DNA of 64,000 bases from CAZJKE01 sp964546585 (GCA_964546585.1 CAZJKE010000007.1:10125-74124); one strand, 5' to 3'; shown: positions 25,926 through 37,772, counted from the first letter of the stretch. The notes: generated by a model not told the origin, from the letters alone. Program-made: numbers and translations.

Positions 25926-27963
25926 CGGCGTCTGCGAGCGGTTCCTTGCCTTGTACCCAGTGTTCGATCCACGCCTTGTCCCAGGCGATGCGGGCTTTTC
26001 GGTTTGACATCTTTGAAATGCCGTGTCCTTCTCCACCGTAGACGACCAATTGGCTGTCGACGCCAAGGTAGTCGTGGAGTGCGCGGAAGAGCGCCCGGGC
26101 GTGTTGTGGTGGTACTCTTGCGTCTCCCTCACCGACATGGATCAGTGTGGGTGTGTTGATGGACTCTGCGCCGTAGAGTGGCGACATCCGGCGAAGTTCT
26201 TCAGGGTCTTCCCATGGGAGGCTTCCTCCGGCGTAGTTGATGACATGACCTGGTGTATCTTCGATTGACCATTGCATGGTCTGGTCGAACACGCCTGCAC
26301 CACTGCTGGCGGCTTTGAACCGATCGGTTGCAGCAATGATGCAGTTGGTGAGATACCCGCCGTTGCTCCATCCGCCCACAGCAAGTCGATCGGGATCGGC
26401 GATACCCTCGGCGACCATCGCGTCTACACCGGCAAGAATGTCGGCTACTTCGATTTCGTTTTCGTGACCGACAAGGTCTGTGACAAACTTGTCTCCGTAG
26501 CCGGTGGAGCCACGGTAGTTCGGGCTGAACAGTGCCCAGCCGCGGGTTGCCCAGAGCCCGCGTCCGCCGGAGGAAAACACAAGGCATGCGGCCGACGCGG
26601 AGGTTGGCCCGCCGTGCAGGTGTACGTACATGGGCAGAGGTCCGTCGTGTTCGAAGGAGTGCCCCCATGGCGACTCCAGCACACCTTCGATGCGTGTGCC
26701 GTCCTCTGCGGTCCATGAGACCGTTCTCACTTCGGGGATGCGCCAGTTGTATGCATGTTCATTTGGATCGACAACTGCGGAGAACTGTTTCGGGCCTCCG
26801 AGCAGGCCGACTATGGGCGGTGTAGTTGTTGTGGAGGCAACGACTGCGATGTCGCCCTTCTTCTCTGCGACATCCATCGACCAGACGCAGATATCCGGTG
26901 ATTGAATCCATCGCCCGGATGCATGATTGGTGTCGGCATTTGTAATGAGAGCCACTGGCCGAAGGGTGCCGCGCTCAGCGATGTAACAGAGGTTGTGCGT
27001 GCGAGGCATCCAGTATGGCCGCGAGGCTACGGTTGCTTCCTCCAGTCGGTCTACGCGTCGAAGTAAGGGTTCATCATTGTCCAGTGATGCGACGATGATC
27101 TCCGCCGGGAATCCATCGAAGTCCACATTAAATGCAAGCAGGCTTCCATCGCTTGACCATGCCGGACCGCCGAGCCATCCAAACGGCGATGGCGCTTCTG
27201 CTCGCCAGAGTGTGTCATCAAGCCGGACTACATTGCCGGTTGCCGTATCAAGGATGTCGATTTCCGACTGGCCTTCGTTTGTGATGAGACGTTCGTCGGG
27301 GGTTGTAATCATTGCGACTCGTTCACCGTTGGGTGACGGCGCGAACTCCACAATGAACCGCTGCTCGTCGTAGATGTTCTCCGTTCGCCATGTGTTGAGG
27401 TCGAGCCGCGAGAGTGCGGACCATTGTTCGGCGCCATGTCCATACTCGACATCGTCATATTTCTTTCGGAGTGCGCCCCAACGATCGCCTGCCTGTTCGT
27501 CGTCATGTGATGTGTAGAACAGCAGTTCCCCATCCCGAGCGAGCGCCCATTCGGAGAGGCCGTTCTTCAACCGAGTCACTGCCATCAGTCCGGTGCCGTC
27601 CGGTCGAATACGCCAAATCTGTCTGCGTCGGTTCAGTGGCGCCTCGTCTCCTCGCTCGCCACGGCTCGACGCGAAGTAGATCCACTGACCATTGGCGTCC
27701 CACTGCGGCGCAAAATCGCCGGCGGTGTCAAATGTGAGTCGCCGCTTCTCCGTCCCCCTCCGGCTTGCTACCCACAGATCCATGTTCCGGCGATCCAGGT
27801 TTTCGTCCCACCGTCCTTCGACCCATGCAATGTTGGAGCCGTCGGGCGACACTTCGCAATCGGAAACCCACGAGAGCGTGAAATAGTCTTCGTCGGTCAC
27901 ATCATGGGTTCGATCGGCATGCTGGGAGAACAGGAATCCGGTGACCAGTAGTGCGTACATCAT
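25915..27963 (-). CDS. S9-family prolyl oligopeptidase-like peptidase
   Basis: This 682-residue probably exported serine peptidase has a short hydrophobic N-terminus (MMYALLVTGFLFS) and a WD40-like/TolB-like beta-propeller domain (about residues 30-400, repeated SPDG, DGTG and SSDGS turns). The C-terminal alpha/beta-hydrolase domain has oxyanion region MYVHLHGGPTSA, nucleophile elbow VGGWSNGGY (Ser), acid GEGDARVPPQHA (Asp) and GGEGHGISK (His). It should cleave short peptides, as acylaminoacyl peptidases and DPP-type enzymes do. ATG 27963 follows AGGAG at about 11 nt. The MacB-type permease lies 19 nt upstream on the same strand. Confidence 0.92.
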   Translation of the reverse strand: MMYALLVTGFLFSQHADRTHDVTDEDYFTLSWVSDCEVSPDGSNIAWVEGRWDENLDRRNMDLWVASRRGTEKRRLTFDTAGDFAPQWDANGQWIYFASSRGERGDEAPLNRRRQIWRIRPDGTGLMAVTRLKNGLSEWALARDGELLFYTSHDDEQAGDRWGALRKKYDDVEYGHGAEQWSALSRLDLNTWRTENIYDEQRFIVEFAPSPNGERVAMITTPDERLITNEGQSEIDILDTATGNVVRLDDTLWRAEAPSPFGWLGGPAWSSDGSLLAFNVDFDGFPAEIIVASLDNDEPLLRRVDRLEEATVASRPYWMPRTHNLCYIAERGTLRPVALITNADTNHASGRWIQSPDICVWSMDVAEKKGDIAVVASTTTTPPIVGLLGGPKQFSAVVDPNEHAYNWRIPEVRTVSWTAEDGTRIEGVLESPWGHSFEHDGPLPMYVHLHGGPTSASAACLVFSSGGRGLWATRGWALFSPNYRGSTGYGDKFVTDLVGHENEIEVADILAGVDAMVAEGIADPDRLAVGGWSNGGYLTNCIIAATDRFKAASSGAGVFDQTMQWSIEDTPGHVINYAGGSLPWEDPEELRRMSPLYGAESINTPTLIHVGEGDARVPPQHARALFRALHDYLGVDSQLVVYGGEGHGISKMSNRKARIAWDKAWIEHWVQGKEPLADAVNE

Positions 27964-27982
27964 TGTTGGTCGAATCTCCTGA

Positions 27983-29323
27983 TCAATCGTGGCGAAGGGC
28001 GACGATCGGATCCTGTTTGCTTGCCACGATGGCTGGGTAAATACCGAACACAACACCGGTCACTGCCGCCACCAGGAATGACAGGACGATGGACCAGGCG
28101 GTCACCTGTGTTTCAAGGGAGATGCCGGAATCGGTGATGCTGCCGAGCCCGGGGAGTTGGAGCAGCAACGGCAAGAGGCCCTCCAACGCAAACGACACCC
28201 CAACCCCGAGGACGATGCCGATCAGCCCGCCCGCAGCGCTCAGTGTGCCGGTCTCGACCAGAAACTGGGTGACGATGTTGCGACGGGTGGCGCCCACAGC
28301 CCTGCGGATTCCAATCTCGCGTGTGCGTTCCACAACCGTAGCGAGCATGATATTCATGATGCCAATGCCGCCAATCAGAAGGCTGATGGCAGCAATGGCT
28401 GTCAGCAGGATGTTCATGGCGGCTGTTGTCCGCTTGACATTCTCCAGGAGCTCCCATGGGACGATGACCTCGACATCACTCATGTCTGCGTGATCAACTG
28501 ATATGACCTGCCGCACATGTTCGGCCATTCCAATCACGGATGAGGCGTCTGGAGCGGCGAGGTACATCTCGGACACCTCGACCTCTTCGCCGCTGAATGC
28601 GCCGGACTGCCTGCGAACGACGATGTCGCCGAACTCAAGTTTCGCTGTTGTAATTGGAATGTGAACATCCATGTTGAGATCCCTCCCGACAAGTGCGGAA
28701 CCCGCGCCGCCTGAGAGTCCAACTGGCCGCAGGACGCCGACGATGCGAATCACACGATCGTCGATTCGAATTTTCTGGCCGACCGGATCGTCCATCGGAA
28801 AGAACATCTTGGAGATCTCTGAACCGATGACACCAACGGGAAGTCGTGCATCCAGATCTGCATCGGTCAGATAGCGTCCGCCTGCTTGCACACGAAGATT
28901 GGCAACATCTGCCAATTGAGGCGTCGTGCCGAATGCCTGGCTGACGGTTCGCTTCGCGGCCCGAGAAATCTCTGACCCGACGGCCTTGAGCGGAACGATT
29001 GCATCGGCACCGATGAACTCCTTCAGCCGCCGTTCATCCACGCGTGTCAGCCCGAAGGTTGCGACGAATGAACGCCGCTGCGATCCGAAGTTGCCGGACT
29101 CTGGAGGCCGCTGAGACCGAACGATGACATTTGTAGCGCCAAGCGCCTCAATCTCTCTGAGAGCAGCCCGTTTATTCCCTTCGCCGATCGAAACCATCAC
29201 GATGACCGATGCAACGCCCAGCACGATGCCGAGGCTGGTCAATATGCTGCGAAGCGCATGGAGTCGCAGATTCTTCAGGCCAAGGCTAAGTGTTCGAAAC
29301 AGGAGTGTCATACGAGGGGCCAT
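27983..29323 (-). CDS. MacB/FtsX-type ABC transporter permease
   Basis: This 446-residue permease starts TLLFRTLSLGLKNLRLH followed by ALRSILTSLGIVLGVASVI, the classic MacB N-terminal transmembrane segment. A large periplasmic MacB_PCD-like domain spans about residues 45-290. Three C-terminal helices follow, with the FtsX block GIMNIMLATVVERTREIGIR RAVGA (EIGIRRAVGA). The family exports lipoproteins, peptides or drugs, powered by a separate MacB-type ATPase, but no ATPase gene adjoins it. An ATG four codons downstream (29311) gives a more family-like start. Confidence 0.9.
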   Translation of the reverse strand: MAPRMTLLFRTLSLGLKNLRLHALRSILTSLGIVLGVASVIVMVSIGEGNKRAALREIEALGATNVIVRSQRPPESGNFGSQRRSFVATFGLTRVDERRLKEFIGADAIVPLKAVGSEISRAAKRTVSQAFGTTPQLADVANLRVQAGGRYLTDADLDARLPVGVIGSEISKMFFPMDDPVGQKIRIDDRVIRIVGVLRPVGLSGGAGSALVGRDLNMDVHIPITTAKLEFGDIVVRRQSGAFSGEEVEVSEMYLAAPDASSVIGMAEHVRQVISVDHADMSDVEVIVPWELLENVKRTTAAMNILLTAIAAISLLIGGIGIMNIMLATVVERTREIGIRRAVGATRRNIVTQFLVETGTLSAAGGLIGIVLGVGVSFALEGLLPLLLQLPGLGSITDSGISLETQVTAWSIVLSFLVAAVTGVVFGIYPAIVASKQDPIVALRHD

Positions 29324-29334
29324 ATCATAGGCGC

Positions 29335-29637
29335 ATGAACGTGGATATCGACATCCGCTCGGAGGAGGAGCGTCAAGGGGCTTGGTTGTTCATCGCTGCT
29401 GCGACGGTGGGCGGTGAACAGCGAGAATTCGTGTTGCGGCTTTCATGGGTGGACTACAACTACTGGTCCCCTGATGCCACCGACAGGCCGGAGACTGTCG
29501 CCCGCGCCGCGATGGAAGTTGTACTGGCCTGCATGGAGGCAGAGGATATCCCCGACGAGTTCGATCTTGCGCGAGTGCGGCTATGGAACCGGGATGCCGA
29601 TGAAGCCGTCAACGCAGTGCTGCGCGGATCCCCTTGA
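29335..29637 (+). CDS. Small hypothetical protein
   Basis: This 100-residue soluble acidic protein starts MNVDIDIRSEEERQGAWLF and includes WVDYNYWSPDATDRPETVA. No motif or family is recognised. The coding region sits between two minus-strand genes, diverging from the permease and abutting the histidine-kinase stop with no spacing. Composition and the conserved-looking aromatic segment suggest a real gene, but this rests on codon-like composition and fit only. Confidence 0.6.
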   Translation: MNVDIDIRSEEERQGAWLFIAAATVGGEQREFVLRLSWVDYNYWSPDATDRPETVARAAMEVVLACMEAEDIPDEFDLARVRLWNRDADEAVNAVLRGSP

Positions 29638-31224
29638 TCATGCGGGCATGAGCGGACCGGGTTCTTCGGAGGCAAACACCACAGGGATGTCGGCGTAGAA
29701 GGTTGCACCTCTTCCTGGCGTCGACTCGACCGACACACCCGCGTGAAGTAAATCCGCGAGTTCGCGGCAGATCGCAAGCCCTAGACCGGTTCCCTGATGT
29801 TCTCGAGTGTGTCCGGCGTCAAGTTGCCGGAACTTCTCGAAGACGATGTCCATCATGTCTTCCGGCACGCCGGGCCCGTTGTCTGCAACACCGATTCGAA
29901 CCGTTGCAACACCGCCCGCTGGGACCATGCGCTCCGCAGTAATCCTCACCGTGCCCGACTCCGGCGTGAACTTGATTGCATTCGAGAGGTAGTTGTAGAG
30001 AATCTGTTGTAGTTTTCCGGGATCGGTTTCGATTGTGGGAAGTGTGCCATCGATGTGAATCGACAGCGAGATGTTCTTTGCGGCGGCCTGTGGCCGCATG
30101 ATTCCTTCGAGTCCCTCAAGCAAATCGTTGACGCTCGTGGGCTCCGGCACAACCTCCATTCGACCCGCCTCGATCTTCGCCATGTTCAGGAGTTCGTTGA
30201 TCATGTCCAGGAGCGACTGGCCGCTCGTCATGATGTTCCCGATGTATCGGCGGCGTTTGGCTGTGAGTTGGCAGTCATCGTCCTGATCGGCCATGCCCCC
30301 GAGGAGTTCCGCAAACCCGATGATCGAGTTCAATGGCGTCCGCAGTTCATGGCTCACATTGGCAAGAAATTCGTTCTTGAGCCGACCGGACTCGTACAGG
30401 CCCACATTTGCCTCGGCGAGTTCCTCCAGTTTGAGATCCAGCGATTCATTCATCCGCCGCAGTTGTTCCTGGTCCTCGGACATGTGGTCCAGCATCTCGT
30501 TGAAGGCGTTGGCGAGTTCCTCAAACTCGTCGCCGGTCTGGAGAGCGGAACGGGCGGACAAGTCACCTGCCTCAATGCGCTCGGCCACGCGACGAAGTTT
30601 CCGCACTGGTGAGAAGATAAGTTTTGTGAGAATCAAGTAGAACACGAGCATCGCGAGCGTGGTGGCAAGTACCCACGCAATGATCATCCATGTTCGGCTG
30701 ACAAAAAGTTGGTGTTCGGCAAAGTCGCTTGTCCTGTCGATGAGCAGGATTCCGTCCACGGTGTCATTGATACCGGATGCAACCGACCCCCCACCGAAGT
30801 CCGTCAACTCCCGGTGTCGAATCGATTCCAGTTCAGATCTGTGTATCGGCCTGGCGTACCTGAACGCGTACTCCCCGTCGCGATACAGACCTTCATAACG
30901 ATCCTCCATCAACGGGTGTTCGCCAAAGATCCGCATTGACTCGGCGGCGAATCGATCGTGGTCCGCATCCATGTCCTTGATGTCGAGGAAGCGAAGGTCG
31001 AGTGAAGAATCACTTGTTGACGATGTGCCCAACGATCCAAACTCGATTCGCGCATCGAACCAGGCATCGGCAAGTTGGCGTGCGCCTTCCAACTGGTAGT
31101 TCTGCACCATCCTGGATGTGCGAATCCAAGGAACGCTCAGCGCAACGGTGAGGATGATCACAATGACCGCGCCGAAGATGACGATGCACTTGTTGGCGAG
31201 GCTGAGCCCGGTCCGCATGGGCAT
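29638..31224 (-). CDS. Membrane sensor histidine kinase
   Basis: This 528-residue kinase has a transmembrane helix at about residues 10-32, a periplasmic sensor region to about 180, a second helix (MIIAWVLATTLAMLVFYLIL) and HAMP (PVRKLRRVAERIEAGDLSA). A short coiled coil leads to HisKA with the phosphoacceptor in FLANVSHELRTPLNSIIGF (about residue 290). HATPase_c has the N-box YNYLSNAIKFTP, G1 VADNGPGVP and GTGLGLAICREL. The kinase is complete. No response regulator is nearby, so its partner is encoded elsewhere. Its ATG overlaps the trmB stop by 1 nt (TGATG), coupling it to an RNA-modification gene. Confidence 0.93.
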   Translation of the reverse strand: MPMRTGLSLANKCIVIFGAVIVIILTVALSVPWIRTSRMVQNYQLEGARQLADAWFDARIEFGSLGTSSTSDSSLDLRFLDIKDMDADHDRFAAESMRIFGEHPLMEDRYEGLYRDGEYAFRYARPIHRSELESIRHRELTDFGGGSVASGINDTVDGILLIDRTSDFAEHQLFVSRTWMIIAWVLATTLAMLVFYLILTKLIFSPVRKLRRVAERIEAGDLSARSALQTGDEFEELANAFNEMLDHMSEDQEQLRRMNESLDLKLEELAEANVGLYESGRLKNEFLANVSHELRTPLNSIIGFAELLGGMADQDDDCQLTAKRRRYIGNIMTSGQSLLDMINELLNMAKIEAGRMEVVPEPTSVNDLLEGLEGIMRPQAAAKNISLSIHIDGTLPTIETDPGKLQQILYNYLSNAIKFTPESGTVRITAERMVPAGGVATVRIGVADNGPGVPEDMMDIVFEKFRQLDAGHTREHQGTGLGLAICRELADLLHAGVSVESTPGRGATFYADIPVVFASEEPGPLMPA

Positions 31225-31871
31225 CAGGATATCTTCACAAGTGTCGCCGCATGGAATGGGCGTCCCTCGCGGTGATACTTGCGTTCGAAGTTCGTTCCGA
31301 CCAGTTCACCGCCTTCGGGTGCAGAAAAGGCTTCGCGATGAAACAGATCCGCTGATCGCTCCATGTGTTCCTCGCACCATGTCCAGAGATCGTCGTGGTC
31401 AGTCACCAATCGCAGTTCGCCGCCAGGCGTGAGGATTCGATGAAACTGCCGCATGGTGTCGTCCTGCACAACGCGTCGTTTGTGGTGCCGTTTCTTGGGC
31501 CACGGATCGCTGAAGTAGAGATGGATGACCTGAGCAACGGCGTCTTCGCACCGAAACTGCAGAAACTCAGTAGCGTCGTCGCGGAGCATCCTCGTGTTCG
31601 AACAGTCGTGCCGCCGCAAGCGATCCGCCGCGTATCGGTAGAACTCCCCCGCCCATTCGATACCGAGATAGTTGACATCCGGATGATCCGCAGCCTCCCG
31701 AAGAAGAAATGTCCCTTTGCCGGTACCTATTTCCATTTCAAATGGTTGCGATGGGTTGTCGAACCATGATCGCGGGTCGATGCGACCGTCATCGTAGGGC
31801 GGGAGATCCCGGGATTCGATACCGATTCCACTGGTGTCGAGCGTTCTGCCTCGTGCGAGTCCGAAACTCAT
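31224..31871 (-). CDS. trmB: tRNA (guanine-N7-)-methyltransferase
   Basis: This 215-residue SAM-dependent enzyme makes m7G46 in tRNA variable loops. Motif I is FEMEIGTGKGTFLLREAA and the diagnostic TrmB signature is YFSDPWPKKRHHKRRVV. The C-terminal ELVGTNFERKYHREGR closes the fold. ATG 31871 is used; it overlaps the stop of the upstream PQQ-like gene (ATGA), and its own stop overlaps the kinase start. An in-frame extension upstream has no family similarity. Confidence 0.95.
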   Translation of the reverse strand: MSFGLARGRTLDTSGIGIESRDLPPYDDGRIDPRSWFDNPSQPFEMEIGTGKGTFLLREAADHPDVNYLGIEWAGEFYRYAADRLRRHDCSNTRMLRDDATEFLQFRCEDAVAQVIHLYFSDPWPKKRHHKRRVVQDDTMRQFHRILTPGGELRLVTDHDDLWTWCEEHMERSADLFHREAFSAPEGGELVGTNFERKYHREGRPFHAATLVKIS

Positions 31872-32227
31872 GAGGTGCGAACGCCGGTGGACACTGCAGC
31901 GGCTGCCGCAGCCGAGGCGGCCAGCGCCGCTGGCGCGGCGGACGACGAGCCCCGAACTGTAGCAATGCAAGCAATGCCTACGCCCATGCCCTTCAATGGG
32001 TTCTCCCAGACGACATCGCCGCGGGTGGGTTCCAGGCAGTATGTGTATCCCTGTACCGAAACGAGCAGTCGATCGCCGTCGAGCAGAATGGCGGGATAGC
32101 CGGTTCCCTTCGGCGCTTTCCAATCCCATACCACCTCGCCGGTGTATCGATCCAGTGCTGCGACCCGGCTGTTGAAACCGACGAACAGAAGATCGGCGGT
32201 CTTTACGGAGGTTGACTGTTTACTCAT
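31868..32227 (-). CDS. Short PQQ-like beta-propeller protein
   Basis: This 119-residue protein has two to three PQQ-like propeller strand motifs: LFVGFNSRVAALDRYTGEVVW, then LLVSVQGYTYCLEPTRGDVVW (each with the A/CLDxxTGxxxW-type turn) followed by NPLKGMGVGIACIAT and an Ala-rich end. A full propeller needs far more blades, so this is either a small member of the PQQ-like family or a remnant. It has no signal peptide. It overlaps the hydrolase stop by 8 nt and trmB by 4 nt. Confidence 0.8.
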   Translation of the reverse strand: MSKQSTSVKTADLLFVGFNSRVAALDRYTGEVVWDWKAPKGTGYPAILLDGDRLLVSVQGYTYCLEPTRGDVVWENPLKGMGVGIACIATVRGSSSAAPAALAASAAAAAAVSTGVRTS

Positions 32228-33644
32228 ACTGGACCTGCCAGTTGACCCAGTCGCCGACTTCCTGCAGCGCGCTTTCGTCAATGGTCGTTTCTATTGTCGC
32301 GTACTCTCCAACCGCGCCGGTCGTCGCGGGTTGAAAGAGGTGGTTGAGCCCTTCCAGCCGCACGATCGTGACATCGCCACCGGCATCATTGATGACCTGT
32401 TCGATCACCGGGAGGTTCTGATCGTGCCAGACCTGCAGGTCAAGCGTGCCGTTCATGGCGAGCACCGGGCAGTTGAGCATTCCGAGTGTTGGTGCAGGAT
32501 CGTAGGTGCGGAAGAATGTCATCCAAGGGCTTTGGAACTGCCTCACCGCCAGATCGATCTGGTCTTCCATTTCTTGTTCGGTCGCCGTCGAAGCGGAGAC
32601 TGCCATTTGGGACTCGATGAGTTTTCGAAGCCCATGCCGGATTGCGGACTCGTCTGCGGACTCCATGACTGTATAGAGTTCTGATTGGGCATCCACGATG
32701 TGATCGACCTGTTCTTGTGATGCCCCGGCGGCGAGGAAAAGGAGCTCTTGCTGCAACAAGAGAATGTCGCTTCCCGGAACGCCTGGACCGGCAAGCATGA
32801 CGACGAAGGCGATGTCGTCATCTGCCGCTGCGACCATCGGTCCGATCAAACCCCCCTCGCTGTGCCCGATCAACCCAACCAGTCGATCGTTGATTTCCGG
32901 CTGCCAACGAACCGCGTTGACAATCGCCGCCACATCAGTCGCGAAATCCTCGCTGGTCGCATTTCGAATCGAATCAGCATGCTCGACCGTTGAGGCGCCC
33001 ACGCCGCGATCGTCGAATCGCATGACTGCGATGCCACGCCGCGTCAGGTAGTCGGCAAGAACAAGGAACGGCTTGTGCCCCATGAGTGACTCGTCGCGGT
33101 CCTGCATTCCCGACCCGCTGATGAGAACTGCGCAGGGGAACGGGCCTCGTCCCTTCGGCAGGGTCATCGTGCCCGCGAGCAAGTGTCCGGCGGGGTGCCG
33201 CACCACCAATTCTCGCTGTCGATAGGGAAACGGAGCCTGCGGTTCCTGCGGCCGCATGAAGGTTATCGCCCCGTCCGCACGCTCGAACTCGATTGAAAAG
33301 GACATTCCCCGCTGTTCCATCTCCCCGATCAGCCGGGTGCGGTCATCGCTTTCGCGGACCCGGAATGTCGGACCACCGGGCGACGGGATTGTCGAGACGA
33401 TGAGATCGTCCTCGACAGTCGTCTGCATGGCCAAATCGGCAACGCCCTGAAGTGGGACCGTCAGCAACATGGACAAGCCACCGTCCTCGTCGATCACTAT
33501 CAATGACATATCGAGTTCGCCGAAGCTTGGGACTTCAATCGCACCGTTGTAGGTGCGACGGTTTGCGTCGGCGGCGAACGAGGATGTGGTCACGAGGATT
33601 CCGACCACAAGCCCCAAGAGGATTCTGGTCAGCGCAGTTCTCAT
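32220..33644 (-). CDS. Secreted alpha/beta-hydrolase
   Basis: This 474-residue protein has a signal peptide (MRTALTRILLGLVVGIL...SFA), an N-terminal beta-rich domain (about residues 30-155) and an alpha/beta-hydrolase domain. The nucleophile elbow is GLIGHSEGGLIGP (about residue 275), the acid probably NGTLDLQV and the His GLNHLFQP. The FDDRGVGAS segment is typical of dienelactone-hydrolase-like esterases. It probably hydrolyses an ester in the periplasm; substrate unknown. ATG 33644 follows GAGGAG by 7 nt and lies 10 nt after rsfS. Confidence 0.85.
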   Translation of the reverse strand: MRTALTRILLGLVVGILVTTSSFAADANRRTYNGAIEVPSFGELDMSLIVIDEDGGLSMLLTVPLQGVADLAMQTTVEDDLIVSTIPSPGGPTFRVRESDDRTRLIGEMEQRGMSFSIEFERADGAITFMRPQEPQAPFPYRQRELVVRHPAGHLLAGTMTLPKGRGPFPCAVLISGSGMQDRDESLMGHKPFLVLADYLTRRGIAVMRFDDRGVGASTVEHADSIRNATSEDFATDVAAIVNAVRWQPEINDRLVGLIGHSEGGLIGPMVAAADDDIAFVVMLAGPGVPGSDILLLQQELLFLAAGASQEQVDHIVDAQSELYTVMESADESAIRHGLRKLIESQMAVSASTATEQEMEDQIDLAVRQFQSPWMTFFRTYDPAPTLGMLNCPVLAMNGTLDLQVWHDQNLPVIEQVINDAGGDVTIVRLEGLNHLFQPATTGAVGEYATIETTIDESALQEVGDWVNWQVQYE

Positions 33645-33654
33645 GATCGTCTCC

Positions 33655-34053
33655 TCACTTCTTCGAGTTGCTGGACACATCCACGACCCGGGCATCTGCC
33701 CAGAGGTCTTCGAGATCATAGTACGCCCTGCGTTGTGGCTCAAAAAGGTGAACAACCACATTGATGAAGTCCACAACGACCCAAGTTGCGCCTGTGTCGA
33801 TATTCGTCCTGAACGCCGGATATCCGGTCTCCGCGCCAAGATCGGCGAGTTCCGCAGCGACGGATCGCATTTGGCGATCGCTCGTGCCTGTGCCGATGAG
33901 TACGAAATCGCAAACCTGACTCAGGCCGCCCACATCAAGCAGTGTGACATCCTCGCAGTGTCGATCCTCGAGGAGTGCCGCGGCAGTAATCCCGAAGGAT
34001 GATGCCCTGACAAGTTCTCCTTCACGATCGCTGGCGGTCATGTCAGGTCGCAT
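33655..34053 (-). CDS. rsfS: Ribosomal silencing factor RsfS
   Basis: This 132-residue member of the RsfS/Iojap family binds ribosomal protein uL14 and blocks subunit joining under starvation. The family core is visible as LLDVGGLSQVCDFVLIGTGTSDRQM and then WVVVDFINVVVHLFEPQRRAYYDLEDLW (segments SQVCDFVLIGTGTSDRQ and VVDFINVVVHLF). Tandem GTG-ATG occurs at 34056/34053; the ATG follows GAGGTAGG closely. It follows hppA by 8 nt. Confidence 0.95.
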   Translation of the reverse strand: MRPDMTASDREGELVRASSFGITAAALLEDRHCEDVTLLDVGGLSQVCDFVLIGTGTSDRQMRSVAAELADLGAETGYPAFRTNIDTGATWVVVDFINVVVHLFEPQRRAYYDLEDLWADARVVDVSSNSKK

Positions 34054-34061
34054 CACCTACC

Positions 34062-36599
<2,538 letters not shown>

Positions 36600-36740
36600 G
36601 GTCGTCCTCTCCTGAGTTTTCTACCCTTGATCATGCGGCCAACGCGCATGGTGATTCGTGATGCTGATGTCTCTGCGGAGACGCGGTTGTTGATATTGAT
36701 CCAAGAAAGCGAATCGCCCGATGCCATGTGAGGATCCTGA

Positions 36741-36971
36741 TCAGTAGCGACGCTTTTTCTTCCGAATCGGTGCCTCGGGGACACCGGACAAGATTCGCTG
36801 CAATCGCGATATGGCCTTTCGCTTCGCTCGGCGACGGCGCTCCGAGGGCTTCTCGAAGTACTGCCTCTTCTTGATATCCTTTGTCAGGCCTTCTTTTTCG
36901 CAGAGTTTCTTGAACCGGCGGAGCATTTGTCCAACCGATTCATTCTGCCGTGCCTTGATCCGAATCGCCAT
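36741..36971 (-). CDS. rpsU: 30S ribosomal protein S21
   Basis: This 76-residue basic protein starts MAIRIKARQNESVGQMLRRF and carries the family core FEKPSERRRRAKRKAIS, then a basic tail ending KKKRRY. It binds the small subunit near the anti-Shine-Dalgarno region and supports initiation. Length is normal. hppA lies 141 bp downstream on the same strand, across two small hairpins that may or may not stop transcription. Confidence 0.95.
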   Translation of the reverse strand: MAIRIKARQNESVGQMLRRFKKLCEKEGLTKDIKKRQYFEKPSERRRRAKRKAISRLQRILSGVPEAPIRKKKRRY

Positions 36972-37125
36972 GCGTGCATCGTCCTCTGTCTCTGTGTTGC
37001 GGTGCGAAGAACCGGGTATTAGACCGCATTCCAGTCCGGGACGCAAGACCTCCCCGCGGCGAACAGAACCCCCTGTCATGACAGCAGTTGTGGCCGGGTC
37101 ATCGAATGCTACGCTGGGCGTCACC

Positions 37126-37764
37126 ATGGACCTGCTCGTTGACACTTGGAATGTGCTGCATCAGACCGGTGTCCTGCCGCCGGAATCCAGTGGAATCGGC
37201 CTTGAGGGCCTGATTCGTCTGCTTGGTACCAGTCGTTGGCGGGGGGACCGAATCACCCTGGTCTGCGATGGCACGCCCTGCTCGAGCCTCTCTGGAGGGC
37301 CTCGCGTTGAGGTGGTGTTTACGGGCCCGAGTCGCTCGGCCGACGACGAGATTATTGCTCGTGTGAGCGCATCCTCGGCCGCGGGTCGGATCCTGGTCAT
37401 CACAAGTGACCGCGAGATCCAGCGGACCGTGCGTCCCGCTGGTGCATCTGTCATGGGATCGCCCGAGTTTCTTGCTGCTCTGGTGCGTGACGGTGAGCGG
37501 AGCACTCAGCGAGCGGCACCGCGTCCAAGCGGTCTTTCTCCAGACAAGGCCGCCAAGTGGCGGGAGGAGTTTCAGTTGGACGCAGAGACGCTTCGTGCTC
37601 TGGAGCAGGAGGCCGAGGCCACCGCCCCTCAAACACCCACCGCTCCTGATCCTCCTCCATCGGCCGATCCCACCCCACCTTCCGCTCCCCCTCCCGAGTT
37701 CCTTCCGCCCAGACTCCTGGAAGAAGCTCGCCGCCTGCTGCGAAACCACAACGACCCAGTGTGA
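37126..37764 (+). CDS. YacP-like NYN-domain nuclease
   Basis: This 212-residue protein starts MDLLVDTWNVLHQTG, the metal-binding N-terminal motif of NYN/PIN-like RNases. It continues with ITLVCDGTP, SRSADDEIIARV and ILVITSDREIQRTVR, which supply the other acidic active-site residues, as in Bacillus YacP/Rae1. The C-terminal third is Pro-rich (about residues 165-195) and ends in a helical, basic tail. It probably cleaves RNA, perhaps on ribosomes. It diverges from rpsU across 154 bp and converges with pdxH, 8 nt apart. Confidence 0.85.
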   Translation: MDLLVDTWNVLHQTGVLPPESSGIGLEGLIRLLGTSRWRGDRITLVCDGTPCSSLSGGPRVEVVFTGPSRSADDEIIARVSASSAAGRILVITSDREIQRTVRPAGASVMGSPEFLAALVRDGERSTQRAAPRPSGLSPDKAAKWREEFQLDAETLRALEQEAEATAPQTPTAPDPPPSADPTPPSAPPPEFLPPRLLEEARRLLRNHNDPV

Positions 37765-37772
37765 CTCTCTGG

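Noticed and set aside
36630..36680. Terminator between rpsU and hppA
   Set aside because: Short inverted repeats (CATGCG / CGCATG and GTCTC / GAGAC) without a T-tract; too weak to call.
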